Below, piece by piece: positions 37,638-48,197 of a DNA stretch of 64,000 bases. The translations under genes and the position numbers were made by a program. The first letter of the stretch is position 1. Every line of letters begins with the position of its first letter. The DNA is from an uncultured Novosphingobium sp. (GTDB taxonomy: Bacteria > Pseudomonadota > Alphaproteobacteria > Sphingomonadales > Sphingomonadaceae), in the NCBI GenBank assembly GCA_946886075.1, contig CAMPHR010000008.1:36984-100983 (forward strand). The letters are read 5' to 3'. The notes under the pieces were generated by a model, which worked only from the letters and a program-made list of their open reading frames with translations, did not search any database and was not told where the DNA came from.

Positions 37638-39701
37638 TCATGCAGACGCTACACCCAGCTGCCAGAGGATGAAGGCGAATTCCTCTGCTGTTTCCTGCAG
37701 GCTTTCGAAACGGCCCGATTTGCCGCCATGGCCTGCGCCCATGTTGGTTTTGAGCAGCAGGATATTCTGGTCGGTCTTGGTCGCGCGCAGCTTCGCCACC
37801 CATTTGGCCGGTTCCCAATAGGTGACGCGCGGGTCATTGAGGCCCGCTGTCACCATCAGCGGCGGATAGGATTGCGCCTTCACATTGCTGTAGGGGTCGT
37901 AGGAGAGGATCGTCTCGAACGCCGCCTTGTCCTCGATCGGATTGCCCCATTCGGGCCATTCGCCGGGTGTCAGCGGCAGGCTTTCATCGAGCATGGTGTT
38001 GAGCACGTCCACGAAGGGGACATGTGCTACGACGGCGCCCCAAAGGTCGGGATCACTATTGATGACTGCGCCCATCAGCTCGCCGCCAGCCGAACCGCCG
38101 GAAATGCTGATCCGGCCCTTTGACGTATAGCCTAGCTCTACGAGGCCTTTCGCTACATCGACAAAGTCGTTGTAGGTGTTGGTCCGCTTGTCGAGCTTGC
38201 CGTCCAAATACCATTGCTGGCCAAGGTCATCGCCGCCGCGAATATGGGCGAGGGCGAAGGCGAAACCGCGGTCGAGCAGTGACAGCCGACTGGTCGAAAA
38301 ACCCGGTTCCATCGCGATGCCATAGGCGCCATAGCCATAGAGGTGGAGCGGCGCGCTGCCGTCGCGGGGCAGGTCCTTGGGATAGACGATCGACACCGGG
38401 ATCGGCGTGCCGTCACGCGCGGGGATGGTCAGCCGCTCGGTTGCGTAGCGGGTCGCGTCATAGCCCGACGGGATTTCCTGGACCTTCAGGACTTCCAGCT
38501 CGCCAGTGGCGAGGTGATAGTCATAGATGGTGTCCGGCGTGACCATGGATTCATAGCCGATGCGCAGCTTCGTCACGTCATATTCGGGATTGTCGTCGAG
38601 CGAGGCGGAATAGCTCGCCTCCGGAAATGGAAGCCGCTTGGCCGAATGGGTCGCGTAATCGCGCAGTTCGATCTGGTCGAGCCCGTCCTGCCGCCCTTCC
38701 GTGACGTAGAAGTTTTTGAAGAGGGTGAAGTCAGTCAGGTAGAAATGCGGATCGGCGGCGATCACTTCTGACCAGTTGTCCGGAGCATCCAGCGACGCTT
38801 TTACCAGCCGGAAATTGGGATGGGTGTCGTTGGTGCGGATGTAGAGCGTGTCTTCATGCTCATCGACATCATATTCGCGCCCCGGCTTGCGCGCGGACAC
38901 CAGCATCGGCTGAGCCAAGGGATTGTCGGCGGGGAGCAGCCAGCTTTCGGTGGTAACATGGTCGCCTGTGGCAATGACGATCCATTTTTCCGAGGAGGTG
39001 AGGCCAACCGAGACGCGAAAGCCCTCATCATCCTCATGGAAAAGCTCCACATCGCTTTCCACCGGCTGGCCCAGCCAATGGAGGCGCGTATTGTCGGTGC
39101 GCCACTGATCGTTGGCGATGCCGTAGAGGAGGCCCTTGCTGTCGCTGGTCCAGACGAGTGAGGAAAGCGTGTCGGGGATGACTTCGGGTAGGATTTCTCC
39201 GGTGAACAGGTCCTTGATCCGCGCCTCGAACCGTTCCGAACCGTTATTGTCGATAGCGTAGGCGAGGTAACGGCCGTCCGGACTGACGGACAGCGCGCCG
39301 AGGCGGAAATATTCATGACCCTCCGCCAGTGCAGGCTCATCCAGGATCAGTTGGTCCTCGCCGCCAGCCGCCGGGCGGCGATACCATTTGCGATATTGCG
39401 CGCCGGTTTCGAACGCTCGCCAATAGACATAATCGCCGTCTTTTTGCGGAACGGAGCTGTCATCTTCCTTGATGCGGCCCTTCATCTCCGCAAAGAGCAC
39501 GTCGGTCAGCCGCTTGTGCGGCTGCATGGCGCTTTCGAAAAAGGCGTTTTCCGCCTCAAGATAGGACAGGACATCCTTGTCCTTCACGTCCGGATAACCC
39601 GGATCGCGCAGCCATGCCCAGGGATCTTCCACCGTGATGCCGTGGTGGGCGAAGCTGTGCGGGCGGCGGGCGGCGGAAGGAGGCGTGGTGTCGGCGGTCA
39701 T
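37638..39701 (-). CDS. ptrB: Oligopeptidase B (prolyl oligopeptidase family, S9A)
   Basis: The 687-aa cytosolic-type serine peptidase has an N-terminal seven-bladed propeller (about residues 70-400) and a C-terminal alpha/beta hydrolase domain. The nucleophile is in SISGGSAGGELMG, the catalytic His in GHGGKSGRFE, and the Asp is expected in the GLNDPRVTYWEPAKW region. The two acidic residues in the LPLTPGEWPEWGNP region fit oligopeptidase B preference for Arg/Lys. The start segment MTADTTPPSAARRPHSF has no signal peptide. It is divergent from the aminopeptidase P gene. Confidence 0.9.
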   Translation of the reverse strand: MTADTTPPSAARRPHSFAHHGITVEDPWAWLRDPGYPDVKDKDVLSYLEAENAFFESAMQPHKRLTDVLFAEMKGRIKEDDSSVPQKDGDYVYWRAFETGAQYRKWYRRPAAGGEDQLILDEPALAEGHEYFRLGALSVSPDGRYLAYAIDNNGSERFEARIKDLFTGEILPEVIPDTLSSLVWTSDSKGLLYGIANDQWRTDNTRLHWLGQPVESDVELFHEDDEGFRVSVGLTSSEKWIVIATGDHVTTESWLLPADNPLAQPMLVSARKPGREYDVDEHEDTLYIRTNDTHPNFRLVKASLDAPDNWSEVIAADPHFYLTDFTLFKNFYVTEGRQDGLDQIELRDYATHSAKRLPFPEASYSASLDDNPEYDVTKLRIGYESMVTPDTIYDYHLATGELEVLKVQEIPSGYDATRYATERLTIPARDGTPIPVSIVYPKDLPRDGSAPLHLYGYGAYGIAMEPGFSTSRLSLLDRGFAFALAHIRGGDDLGQQWYLDGKLDKRTNTYNDFVDVAKGLVELGYTSKGRISISGGSAGGELMGAVINSDPDLWGAVVAHVPFVDVLNTMLDESLPLTPGEWPEWGNPIEDKAAFETILSYDPYSNVKAQSYPPLMVTAGLNDPRVTYWEPAKWVAKLRATKTDQNILLLKTNMGAGHGGKSGRFESLQETAEEFAFILWQLGVASA

Positions 39702-39807
39702 TCAGTATCCTGATTCTCGTATAGGAGGCGCGCTGGCATAAGCGGCTGGGCCTGCTTATGTTGGCGGCAGCCTGCCCTGCGCAAGGGTTCTCGATCAAGG
39801 AAATGCG

Positions 39808-41589
39808 ATGTCGACCCATGAAGACCGTCTAAAAGCCCTGCGCGAACAGCTGATGCGCGAGCGGCTGGACGGTTTTGTCGTGCCGCTGACCGATGAGCAT
39901 ATGAGCGAATATGTAGGCGAATATGCGCAGCGCCTTGCCTGGCTGACGGGCTTTCAGGGATCCGCGGGGAGCGCGGTGGTGCTGCCCGAAGAAGCGGCGA
40001 TTTTTGTCGATGGACGCTATACGCTGCAAGTGCGCGAGCAGGTCGATGGCGCGCATTGGCAATTTGAGAGCGTGCCGCAGACATCCGTTGCAGCCTGGCT
40101 TGGCGTTCATGCTCCCGAGGGCGGCCGGATCGGCTATGATCCATGGCTGCACACCCGCGCATGGGTGAAGGCGGCGGGCGAAGCGCTGGCTGAACGCGGG
40201 GCGGAGCTGGTGGCGGTGAAAACCAATCCGGTGGACGCGGTCTGGCCCGACCGCCCTGCCCCCAGCGATGCGCGGCTGGTGGTCCATGAGGATCGCTATG
40301 CCGGGCAGAGCGCCGCGGAAAAGCGGCAGGCGATGGCGGATTGGCTGACGTCGAAAAGGGCGGACGCGGTGGTGCTGTCGGCGCTGGATTCCATCGCCTG
40401 GACCTTCAACATCCGGGGCAAGGATGTGTCCCGCACGCCTGTCGCGCTGGCCTATGCGATCGTGCATGCCGATGCGACGGCGGACCTTTATGTCGCGCCC
40501 GAGAAGATGGACGAGGCGGTCGTGCAGCATCTGGGCAACGCAGTGCGGGTGCATCCGCGCGCGGACTTTGCCGGGGCGCTGGGAGGGTTTGCAGGCAAGA
40601 CGGTTGCAGCGGACCCTGAGCGCGCGGTGGCGGCGATTTTCGAAGCGCTGGACGCGGGCGGGGCAACGATATTGTCGCTCCGCGATCCCGCCGTTCTGCC
40701 CAAGGCGATCAAGAACCCGGTGGAGATCGCCGGGCATAAGGCGGCGCAGGCCCGCGATGGTGCTGCCCTGTCACGTTTCCTGCACTGGATTGCCGTCGAA
40801 ACGCCCAAGGGCGGGATCGATGAGCTTACCGCCGCCGCCCGGCTGGAGGCGTTTCGCGAGGAGACCGGACTGCTGGAGGACCTGTCCTTCGACACGATCA
40901 GTGGCGCCGGCCCCAATGGCGCGGTGGTGCATTACCGGGTCGAGGAGAAGACGAACCGGCCGATCGAACCGGGCTCCTTCTATCTGGTCGATTCGGGCGG
41001 CCAATATCGCGACGGCACGACCGATGTGACGCGGACGATCGCGATCGGCACGCCGACGGAAGAGATGAAGCGGCGCTTCACGCTGGTGCTGAAGGGGCAT
41101 ATCGCGCTTGGCCGGGCGCTGTTTCCGGCAGGAACGCGCGGTAGCCAGCTGGATGTTCTGGCGCGCCAGTTTCTTTGGGCGGAGGGGCTCGATTATGCCC
41201 ATGGCACGGGACATGGCGTGGGCAGCTTCCTGTCGGTGCATGAGGGGCCGCAGCGCATTGCGACAGCGGGGGGTGGCGACGAACCGCTGCAACCGGGCAT
41301 GATCCTGTCCAACGAGCCCGGTTATTACAAGACCGGCGAATATGGCATCCGCATCGAAAATCTGGTGCTGGTCGATCGACGTGACGTGCCCGGCGCCGAG
41401 CGGGAGATGCTGGGCTTTGAAACGCTGACCTTCGCGCCTATCGATCGCAATGCCATCGCGGTGGAATTACTGACGGCAGAGGATCGGGCTTGGGTCGATG
41501 CCTATCATGCCAAGGTGGTCGAGATTGTCGGGCCGCAGCTGGATAGCGACGCGCTGGCATGGTTGCAGCAGGCCTGCGCGCCCTTGTAA
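39808..41589 (+). CDS. Aminopeptidase P family metallopeptidase (M24B)
   Basis: The 593-aa large form resembles eukaryotic XPNPEP1-type Xaa-Pro aminopeptidases. Two N-terminal creatinase-like domains precede the catalytic pita-bread domain. Metal ligands are visible in LVDSGGQYRDGTTDVTRT (two Asp), GTGHGVGSFLSVHEGP (His), SNEPGYYKTGEYGIRIEN (Glu) and the following Glu-bearing motif. It removes N-terminal residues next to proline and is usually cytosolic. The neighbouring oligopeptidase B gene points to shared peptide turnover but not to an operon. Confidence 0.9.
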   Translation: MSTHEDRLKALREQLMRERLDGFVVPLTDEHMSEYVGEYAQRLAWLTGFQGSAGSAVVLPEEAAIFVDGRYTLQVREQVDGAHWQFESVPQTSVAAWLGVHAPEGGRIGYDPWLHTRAWVKAAGEALAERGAELVAVKTNPVDAVWPDRPAPSDARLVVHEDRYAGQSAAEKRQAMADWLTSKRADAVVLSALDSIAWTFNIRGKDVSRTPVALAYAIVHADATADLYVAPEKMDEAVVQHLGNAVRVHPRADFAGALGGFAGKTVAADPERAVAAIFEALDAGGATILSLRDPAVLPKAIKNPVEIAGHKAAQARDGAALSRFLHWIAVETPKGGIDELTAAARLEAFREETGLLEDLSFDTISGAGPNGAVVHYRVEEKTNRPIEPGSFYLVDSGGQYRDGTTDVTRTIAIGTPTEEMKRRFTLVLKGHIALGRALFPAGTRGSQLDVLARQFLWAEGLDYAHGTGHGVGSFLSVHEGPQRIATAGGGDEPLQPGMILSNEPGYYKTGEYGIRIENLVLVDRRDVPGAEREMLGFETLTFAPIDRNAIAVELLTAEDRAWVDAYHAKVVEIVGPQLDSDALAWLQQACAPL

Positions 41590-41599
41590 TCGCCGCGTT

Positions 41600-41746
41600 T
41601 CAGTCGTCGCGTCGATCCGTCTCGCCAGAAGATGGCGGGGCTGCGGTCTTACCCGCCTCCTGCCGCGCCTGCGCCTTGCGGCGGCGCAAATTGTCGCGCA
41701 GCGCCTGCGCCAGCCGTGCCTTCCGATCGTCCTGTCCGCTTGTCAT
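41600..41746 (-). CDS. Small conserved basic protein (48 aa)
   Basis: The protein is short and highly charged, with the core DDRKARLAQALRDNLRRRKAQARQ. I recall very similar 40-60-aa proteins in many sphingomonads, which argues for a real gene; no function is known. The start is ATG 41746. An apparent longer frame upstream is only the antisense of tRNA-Thr and is rejected. It is convergent with the aminopeptidase P gene. Confidence 0.65.
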   Translation of the reverse strand: MTSGQDDRKARLAQALRDNLRRRKAQARQEAGKTAAPPSSGETDRRDD

Positions 41747-41859
41747 TGCTGCGCCATAAGCAAATTGGGGCATCGGCCGCAACCCGCCTTGACAAGCAGG
41801 ACGCGCGCGGCCATAGGCCCGGCTCCGCCGCCCGAAAGGCTTTGCGGAATGGTGAAAGT

Positions 41860-41934
<75 letters not shown>

Positions 41935-42052
41935 TTTCCCAACAGGCTGGAGCAGTCGTGCTCGCCTATTTTCCTATTTTTGATTATTGTTACGTAATTT
42001 AATCCATATTATTTCGCCTGCGGGGAATCGGGAAATCCGGGGGGAGTTTTAG

Positions 42053-43027
42053 GTGCGCGAGCAACAAGCCGTTGCGCACGAGGTCTTGACGTTTCTTCAG
42101 CGTCAAAGCCTCGCGCCTACGCCGCAAAATTACGCTATGGGCTATGTGCTGAAAAGCGGCACGAACGAGCCACTGTCGAAAGCCGTCAACGATGCCACAG
42201 ATGGCGGCATCAGGTTGAGTCAGCAGCAGGCGGACGACATCTTCGTGCGCTGTCTCGGCAACCTTGGCGGTCAGGGTGGAGCCCATAACGCCGACGCCTT
42301 GAGGAACCAGACCCGGCATCAACTCCTGCGGCTGGCCGAAGTCGCCAACAGCGCGGCGGAACGAACCGGAGATTTCAACCGGGACCTCAACATCGGTTAT
42401 GAAAAGCTGGCGGACAAGGATGCGGCGGGCATCGGATTGATCATCTCCGACATGATCGAACGCTCGTTGCGGGCCGAGAAGGACCTTGCAGCCGCCGCCA
42501 AGGAAGTTGAAGTTCTTCGCCAGGAACTCGACACCGCGCGGCACGACGCGAACCTTGATGCCCTGACCGGCCTCCCCAACCGTCGCGCGCTGGAAACAGC
42601 GATGGACCGGCTGCAAAAGGGGAATTTGCCCTTCGCCGTCGCGATCTGCGATGTCGACCATTTCAAGCGGGTGAACGACCGATATGGCCATGCCGTCGGC
42701 GACCGGGTGCTGAAGATGGTCGCCACCTCCCTGGTGGAAAGCTGCGGCGGGCAGATGGTGGGCCGCTGGGGTGGCGAGGAGTTTCTGGTGATCGTGCAGG
42801 GGCTTGCGCCGGAAGAGACGGTTGAGCTGCTGGATGAGGCGCGCCGAACGCTAGGCCAGCGTGCCTTCACCCTGCGCGAAACGGACGAGCCCATGGGGGC
42901 CGTTACCTTTTCGGCGGGCGTTGCGCTCATCAGCGGAGGGGCGGAATGGAGCAGCGCGCTCGACGCTGCCGATACCGCGCTCTACCGGGCCAAGGCCGAG
43001 GGACGGAACATGGTCCTGAGGGGATAA
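42053..43027 (+). CDS. Diguanylate cyclase (GGDEF domain)
   Basis: This 324-aa soluble protein makes cyclic di-GMP from GTP. The N-terminal 150 residues are helical with no recognised sensor domain, followed by a coiled-coil (EKDLAAAAKEVEVLRQELDTARHD). The GGDEF domain at about 160-320 starts DALTGLPNRRALE and carries an intact active site, GRWGGEEFLVIV. The inhibitory RxxD motif that usually sits five residues before GGEEF is absent, so product inhibition may be missing. The start appears to be GTG (42053); an upstream GGGGGAG at 42039-42045 may bind ribosomes. Confidence 0.87.
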   Translation: MREQQAVAHEVLTFLQRQSLAPTPQNYAMGYVLKSGTNEPLSKAVNDATDGGIRLSQQQADDIFVRCLGNLGGQGGAHNADALRNQTRHQLLRLAEVANSAAERTGDFNRDLNIGYEKLADKDAAGIGLIISDMIERSLRAEKDLAAAAKEVEVLRQELDTARHDANLDALTGLPNRRALETAMDRLQKGNLPFAVAICDVDHFKRVNDRYGHAVGDRVLKMVATSLVESCGGQMVGRWGGEEFLVIVQGLAPEETVELLDEARRTLGQRAFTLRETDEPMGAVTFSAGVALISGGAEWSSALDAADTALYRAKAEGRNMVLRG

Positions 43028-43067
43028 GTGCGGCAACTGGCTGATCCACCCTGCCCCCGTAGTGGTA

Positions 43068-43829
43068 TCAGGGCAGCGGCTTTGGCAACCAGCTGAGATC
43101 CTTGGCGAGGGTGCGGGACGGCACGCCGCTGAGTTTCCGCAAGGCCGGGATGTCGAGCAGTTCGATCATGTGGCCGTCGCGCAGGATCAATTTCTTCTCC
43201 TCAAGCGTGCGGAAGACGCGGTTTACATGGACGGCGGTGAGACCGATGACGTCGCCGATCTGCTCTTGCGTCAAGGGATGCTCAAAGCGCGGCCCCGTGC
43301 CCGGTTGAACCACATTCAACCGGCTATGCAGGTGAACCAGAAAATCGGCCAGGCGGCATTCTGCAGAGGTCCGGCCAATCGAGCAAAGCCGGTCCATCAG
43401 CATGACGCGTTCCTGCTGGACACTAAGGAACATCAGAGCCGCCATGTGCGGCGCGCGGGTGAACAGGCTGCCGAATGCCGACAGGCTGATCGAGCGCAGC
43501 TTGACGGGCGTGAGCGCCATCAGGGTTTCGGCCGCCTTGTCGAGCGCCATGCTGGGGGTCCCCAAAATGTCGCCGGGCAAATGCACCTTCAATATCTGCC
43601 GCCCGCCGTCGGCAAGCGTCATGCTGCTGAGCGCCCAGCCTTCCAGCAGCATATAGACCGCCTGCGGAGTGTCACCTTCCCGCCGGATCGTCCGGTTGCG
43701 CGCAATCTGCTGCACCGGGCCTGCGAGGCTGGAAAATAATTCGATCTCCGCCGGGCTTGGCGATCGAAACTCAGCCAATCGGGCCTGCGAAAAAGCTAGC
43801 GGAGAAGAGTCGTCAGGAACTGCGCGCAC
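43068..43829 (-). CDS. Crp/Fnr-family transcriptional regulator
   Basis: The 253-aa regulator has an N-terminal cyclic-nucleotide-binding-like beta-roll (residues 25-140, YMLLEGWALSSMTLADGGRQI and HLPGDILGTPSMAL). A long dimer helix follows, then a winged helix with LTQEQIGDVIGLTAVHVNRVFR. It lacks the N-terminal cysteine cluster of FNR, so it is not an iron-sulfur oxygen sensor of that type. The effector is unknown. The upstream gene on the same strand is a TonB-dependent receptor, 82 bp away. Confidence 0.85.
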   Translation of the reverse strand: MRAVPDDSSPLAFSQARLAEFRSPSPAEIELFSSLAGPVQQIARNRTIRREGDTPQAVYMLLEGWALSSMTLADGGRQILKVHLPGDILGTPSMALDKAAETLMALTPVKLRSISLSAFGSLFTRAPHMAALMFLSVQQERVMLMDRLCSIGRTSAECRLADFLVHLHSRLNVVQPGTGPRFEHPLTQEQIGDVIGLTAVHVNRVFRTLEEKKLILRDGHMIELLDIPALRKLSGVPSRTLAKDLSWLPKPLP

Positions 43830-43910
43830 GGAACCTCTGAACGGATCGGTCCGGCCGCTCTAGCAAAGCGTTGGCCTGCCCTCTTTAAAATGGAGCAAGA
43901 AGCGCGAGAT

Positions 43911-45923
43911 TCAGCGCGATAGGGTGAGACCGATCCATAACGTCCGGGGTGCGCCCAAATCCTCCGACACAGCCGTGCTGCTGGAGACGCGGCGGGTAAG
44001 AATATCCTCGTCGAACAGATTTTCGCCACGGGCGACCAATTGCAGGCCGTGCCCAAGCGGCAGGCGTGCGACCGCGTCGATGGTCAGAAAGCCTGGGAGG
44101 CGATCGACATGCAGATCATCTTCATATTGCGCCGAGGCATAGCGCATTGTTGCTGAAAGTCCCGGCCCCTGCTGCCGCTGCCAGGCGAATGTGGCGCTGG
44201 CGGAGTGGCGCGGCGTCTGTGCCGGGGACAGGCCATCGAACAGGTTGCCCGGCGCGCGGACGGCGCTGTGACTATAGGCATAGGAGGCAGACAGAGACAT
44301 GGCGCCATGCCGGGCACTGGCGGTCAGTTCGATGCCCTTGGCGACGATGGCATCGACATTGTCACGCCTGCGCAGGTTGGTGCCAATCGTGACATTGGCT
44401 ATGGCATCGTCCAGCCTGTTGTAGAAGGCCGTGGCCGAGAGGGTAACGCGGCGCGCAGGCATCAGGTCGATACCTGCCTCCACCCCCTTCAACTGTTCAG
44501 GCGACAGCGCCGGGTTCGCTTCCGTCGTGACCGGGAAGACCACGAAGGGTCGGTAAAGCTCATTCAGGGTCGGCAATCGGAAGCCGGTATAGGCCGCGCC
44601 GCGCAGAGCGACCTGATCATTGAGATGGAGCAAGGCGCCCGCCCGCGCCGAAACCTCCCAGCCGGATCGGTCCTTGAAGTCCCTGCTGTTCGCCGCGGAA
44701 CCAGCCACGCGAAAAAAGCCGTCGCTGATCGTCCAGCGGTCCGCGCGGATGCCGCCGGTGAGGACGAGATTGCCGAGGGTCCAGTCATCTTCGGCAAACA
44801 TGCCTATCGCGCGTTGCCGCCCCCCGGCGTGGCGGCGGGCCGTGACCAGGCCGGTTGCGGCGCTGTAGGCATCTTCGAACATATCGCCCGCGGCAAAGCG
44901 GCTATCCATGCCAACGCGCAGCAGATGCCCTCCACCGACGGGCGGGCGCAATTCGATCTTCCCGCCGATCCCGGTTGACGGCGTGCTGCGCTGGTCGAGC
45001 GTCTTGCGGAAGGGCGGGTTGGAGGAAATGACGATGTTGGCGAAGTTGCGCGCCTGAACATAGGCGAGCGCGTCAACCTGCCACCGGCCGTGCGACACGT
45101 AGCGGATGCTGGCGTCCTGGCCTTCGCTCAAACTGTCCGCGCCGCGAAAGCGCAGCGTTCGTTCATCGTGGAATAGGGTCGTCCGGAACCGCAGCTCATC
45201 AGTGTCGCCGACCGGAACAACGGCGCGCAGATTGGCCGACCAGCCGTCATAGGCAGCAGGAACCGTTGCGGCTACGCGCTGGTCGCGTGGTGTCGTCTGG
45301 AAGCCGTCTCCCCTGTCCCAGCGGCCTGACAGCGATAGGAAGCCCGCGCCGAGGCCGGGGGTCACGCTGGCAGACAGTTCCGTGGCGTCGCGGCTGCCAT
45401 AAAGTGCGCTGGCGGCAAGCGTCGGCAACTGATCACGCGTGGCGTTCGCCAATTCGATGGTGCCCGCGACTGCGCCAGCACCGAATGCGCCGACGCCCCC
45501 GCCGCGCGTCACGCGGACGGCAGAGAGCCGCTCGGGCACCAGCGCGCTGAAGGGGATGTAGCCGAAAAAGGGATCAGCCATCGGTACGCCATCGAGGAGG
45601 ACCAAGGTACGGCTGGATGCACTGCCGCCCAAGGCGCGCAAGCTCGCGCCCTGCGCCGAGGGGTTGGCGGAACGGCTGTCCGACCGCCGAAATTGCTGGA
45701 ACCCCGCTACGTCGGTGAGGATGCTTTCGATCCGGCCCGAGGCGCTATTGAGCAGGCGATCCTGTTCGATCTGCACCGATCCATAGGCAGGGGTGCCCGG
45801 CGGCAGGGGCAAGCCCGCGCCGGTAATGACGATGCGCGCCTGGCTGTCGTCAGGTACGCCGGGCTGCGCAAGCGCGGCGGAAGGCAGCAGGAGGGGCAAG
45901 AGGCAAAGGGAGCCTGCTTTCAT
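43911..45923 (-). CDS. TonB-dependent outer-membrane receptor
   Basis: This roughly 670-aa outer-membrane gated transporter has a signal peptide (SLCLLPLLLPSAALAQ), then a plug domain with RIESILTDVAGFQQFRRSD, LVLLDGVPMADPFFGYIPFSA and VRVTRGGGVGAFGAGAVAG. A 22-stranded barrel runs to the terminal LSR. The plug resembles BtuB/FepA-type receptors and the ligand cannot be named. I use ATG 45923 (MKAGSLCLL); a GTG at 45929 is possible. It is on the same strand as, and 51 bp downstream of, the molybdenum oxidoreductase genes, so it may be co-transcribed with them. Confidence 0.85.
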   Translation of the reverse strand: MKAGSLCLLPLLLPSAALAQPGVPDDSQARIVITGAGLPLPPGTPAYGSVQIEQDRLLNSASGRIESILTDVAGFQQFRRSDSRSANPSAQGASLRALGGSASSRTLVLLDGVPMADPFFGYIPFSALVPERLSAVRVTRGGGVGAFGAGAVAGTIELANATRDQLPTLAASALYGSRDATELSASVTPGLGAGFLSLSGRWDRGDGFQTTPRDQRVAATVPAAYDGWSANLRAVVPVGDTDELRFRTTLFHDERTLRFRGADSLSEGQDASIRYVSHGRWQVDALAYVQARNFANIVISSNPPFRKTLDQRSTPSTGIGGKIELRPPVGGGHLLRVGMDSRFAAGDMFEDAYSAATGLVTARRHAGGRQRAIGMFAEDDWTLGNLVLTGGIRADRWTISDGFFRVAGSAANSRDFKDRSGWEVSARAGALLHLNDQVALRGAAYTGFRLPTLNELYRPFVVFPVTTEANPALSPEQLKGVEAGIDLMPARRVTLSATAFYNRLDDAIANVTIGTNLRRRDNVDAIVAKGIELTASARHGAMSLSASYAYSHSAVRAPGNLFDGLSPAQTPRHSASATFAWQRQQGPGLSATMRYASAQYEDDLHVDRLPGFLTIDAVARLPLGHGLQLVARGENLFDEDILTRRVSSSTAVSEDLGAPRTLWIGLTLSR

Positions 45924-45980
45924 GGCCACGCCCCATAGTCTTGCTCCTCCGCCCTGACAATGTGCGGGATTCGTGCAGCT

Positions 45981-48197
45981 TCAGGCGAGCGCCGACCCTT
46001 CGCGGCGCGCCAGAAGCTTGTCGATGGTGAGAGGGTAGTCGCGCAGCCGGATGCCAGTCGCATTGTAGACAGCGTTCGCCACCGCCGCGCCCGCACCGCA
46101 GATGCCCAGTTCCCCCACGCCCTTCGCCTTCATCGGTGAACTTTTGTCGTCCAGTTCATCGAGGAAAAGCACATCCTGTTCCGGGATGTCGGCATGCACC
46201 GGGACGAGATATTCCGCCATGTCATGATTGACGAAGAAGCCGAAGCGCTTGTCGACATGCAGCTCCTCCATCAGCGCCGCGCCAACCCCCATCGTCATGG
46301 CGCCGATCACCTGGCTGCGCGCCGATTTCGGATTGAGGATACGCCCGGCCGCGAAGGCGCCGCCCATGCGGCGTACCCGGACTTCGGCGGTATCGATATC
46401 GACCCCGACTTCACAAAAATGCGCGCCGAATGTCGCTTGCGCATAATCCTCGGTCAATTTGCCGAATTCAATCTTGTCTTCAGCCCAGACGCCCTCTTCG
46501 CCCGCAAGCGCGGCGATCGGTTGCGACTGGTTGCCGAGCCGCACAAGCCCATCTTCGAACACCGCTTCGTTCGCCGGGAAGCCCGCCTTGGCAGCGAGCT
46601 TCTCGCGCAGGGCGACGCATGCGGCGTAGAGGCCCGCCGTCGCGCTGTTCGCGCCGAACTGACCGCCCGACCCCGCCGATACGGGGAACAGACTGTCGCC
46701 CAGGCGTACCGCGACGGCCTCTATCGGCACGCCCAGCATTTCCGCAGCGGTTTGCGCAAGGATGGTGTAGCTGCCCGTGCCGATGTCGGTCATGTCGGTT
46801 TCCACCGTGACATGGCCCCGCCCGTCGACGCCAACCCGCGCGCCGGACTTCGCCACCAGATTGTTGCGGAACGCTGCCGCCATGCCCATGCCGACAAGCC
46901 AGCGCCCATCCCTCACCTGGCCGGGCCGGGGATCGCGCCTGCCCCATCCGAAGCGCTCAGCGCCCTGACGGAGGCATTCGACGAACTTTCGGCTGGAAAA
47001 GGGACGCTGTGGCCCTGCTTCAGGATCATATTGCACATCGTTGCGGATGCGCAATTCAACCGGATCGACACCAGTGGCCTCCGCCAATTCATCCATCGCG
47101 ATTTCCAGCGCGAGCAGGCCGACAGCCTCGCCAGGGGCGCGCATCGCATTGGCTTCCGGCAGGTCGAGCGCCGCCAGGCGGTGAGAGGTAAGCCGATCGG
47201 TCCCGCGATAGAGCAGCCGCGTCTGTTGTGCCGCCACCTCCGGCCCGCCGCCGGGCAAGTCGCCCGACCAGACTTCATGACCGATGGCGCCGATCACCCC
47301 CTGCCGGTCCGCGCCGATACGGATGCGTTGGATGGTTGCGGCGCGATGCGTCGTGTTGTTCGGGATTTGCGAGCGGGCCAGCGCCACCTTCACTGGCCGC
47401 CCGGCCGCCCGCGCGCCCAGCGCTGCGAGCAGCGCGTCGGCCCGCAAGAACAGCTTTCCGCCGAAACCGCCGCCGATAAAGGGGGCTACCACGCGGATCT
47501 TGTCCTTTGGGATCTTGAGCGTGAGCGCCATGTCCTCGACCGCCCACGCGACCATCTGGTTGGACGTCCACAGGGTCAGGCTGTCGCCGTCCCAGGCCGC
47601 CGTGGTGGCATGCGGTTCCATCATCGCATGGCTTTGATCAGGCGTCGTGTAGCTGTGGTCGATCTTCACCGCCGCGTTTGCAAAGCCCGCTTCAAAGTTT
47701 CCGGCGGCAGTGTCAGCAGGGCCGCCGAACCCCGCTTCCGGAGCGGTAGCATGGCCGCGCTCGGCAGCGAGATCATACCGCCCCTTTTCCGGGCTATAGT
47801 CGATCCGCAGCAGCCGAGCCGCATCGCGCGCATTTTCGAAACTGTCGGCAACAATAAGCGCGACCGCCTGGTCATAATGTTCGATCGCGGGGCCGCCTAG
47901 CAAGTGAGCAGTATTCCTCTTTCCCTTTCCCAGCAGCCCGGCATTCTGGTGCGTGACGATGGCGATCACGCCCGGTGCGGATTGCGCCGCCCGCAGGTCC
48001 ATGGCGTCTATCTTGCCCTTGGCGATCGCCGATCCCACGATCCAGCCATAGGCGGCCTGAGGCGCGGTATCATGGCGTTCATAGGCGTAGGGGGCGGTTC
48101 CGCTGACCTTGGCGGGGCCGTCGATGCGGTCATGCGCGACGCCGACGACCCGGCCGCGATCGATGGGATTGGTGGTGGCAGGCGTGTCGAACTTCAT
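45981..48197 (-). CDS. paoC: Molybdopterin-binding subunit of aldehyde oxidoreductase (PaoC/YagR-like)
   Basis: This 738-aa catalytic subunit of the xanthine oxidase family holds the molybdenum cofactor. Seen are the entry segment [19 protein letters not shown] ([19 protein letters not shown]), the cofactor motif [31 protein letters not shown], and the active-site glutamate in [11 protein letters not shown] near the C-terminus. The three genes overlap by 4 bases each and match the periplasmic PaoABC aldehyde oxidoreductase of E. coli in order and type. Substrate is most likely aromatic or aliphatic aldehydes; this is inferred. Confidence 0.9.
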   Translation of the reverse strand: MKFDTPATTNPIDRGRVVGVAHDRIDGPAKVSGTAPYAYERHDTAPQAAYGWIVGSAIAKGKIDAMDLRAAQSAPGVIAIVTHQNAGLLGKGKRNTAHLLGGPAIEHYDQAVALIVADSFENARDAARLLRIDYSPEKGRYDLAAERGHATAPEAGFGGPADTAAGNFEAGFANAAVKIDHSYTTPDQSHAMMEPHATTAAWDGDSLTLWTSNQMVAWAVEDMALTLKIPKDKIRVVAPFIGGGFGGKLFLRADALLAALGARAAGRPVKVALARSQIPNNTTHRAATIQRIRIGADRQGVIGAIGHEVWSGDLPGGGPEVAAQQTRLLYRGTDRLTSHRLAALDLPEANAMRAPGEAVGLLALEIAMDELAEATGVDPVELRIRNDVQYDPEAGPQRPFSSRKFVECLRQGAERFGWGRRDPRPGQVRDGRWLVGMGMAAAFRNNLVAKSGARVGVDGRGHVTVETDMTDIGTGSYTILAQTAAEMLGVPIEAVAVRLGDSLFPVSAGSGGQFGANSATAGLYAACVALREKLAAKAGFPANEAVFEDGLVRLGNQSQPIAALAGEEGVWAEDKIEFGKLTEDYAQATFGAHFCEVGVDIDTAEVRVRRMGGAFAAGRILNPKSARSQVIGAMTMGVGAALMEELHVDKRFGFFVNHDMAEYLVPVHADIPEQDVLFLDELDDKSSPMKAKGVGELGICGAGAAVANAVYNATGIRLRDYPLTIDKLLARREGSALA

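Noticed and set aside
46194..47900. Plus-strand frame of 568 codons
   Set aside because: It is the antisense of paoC and shows no domain of its own.
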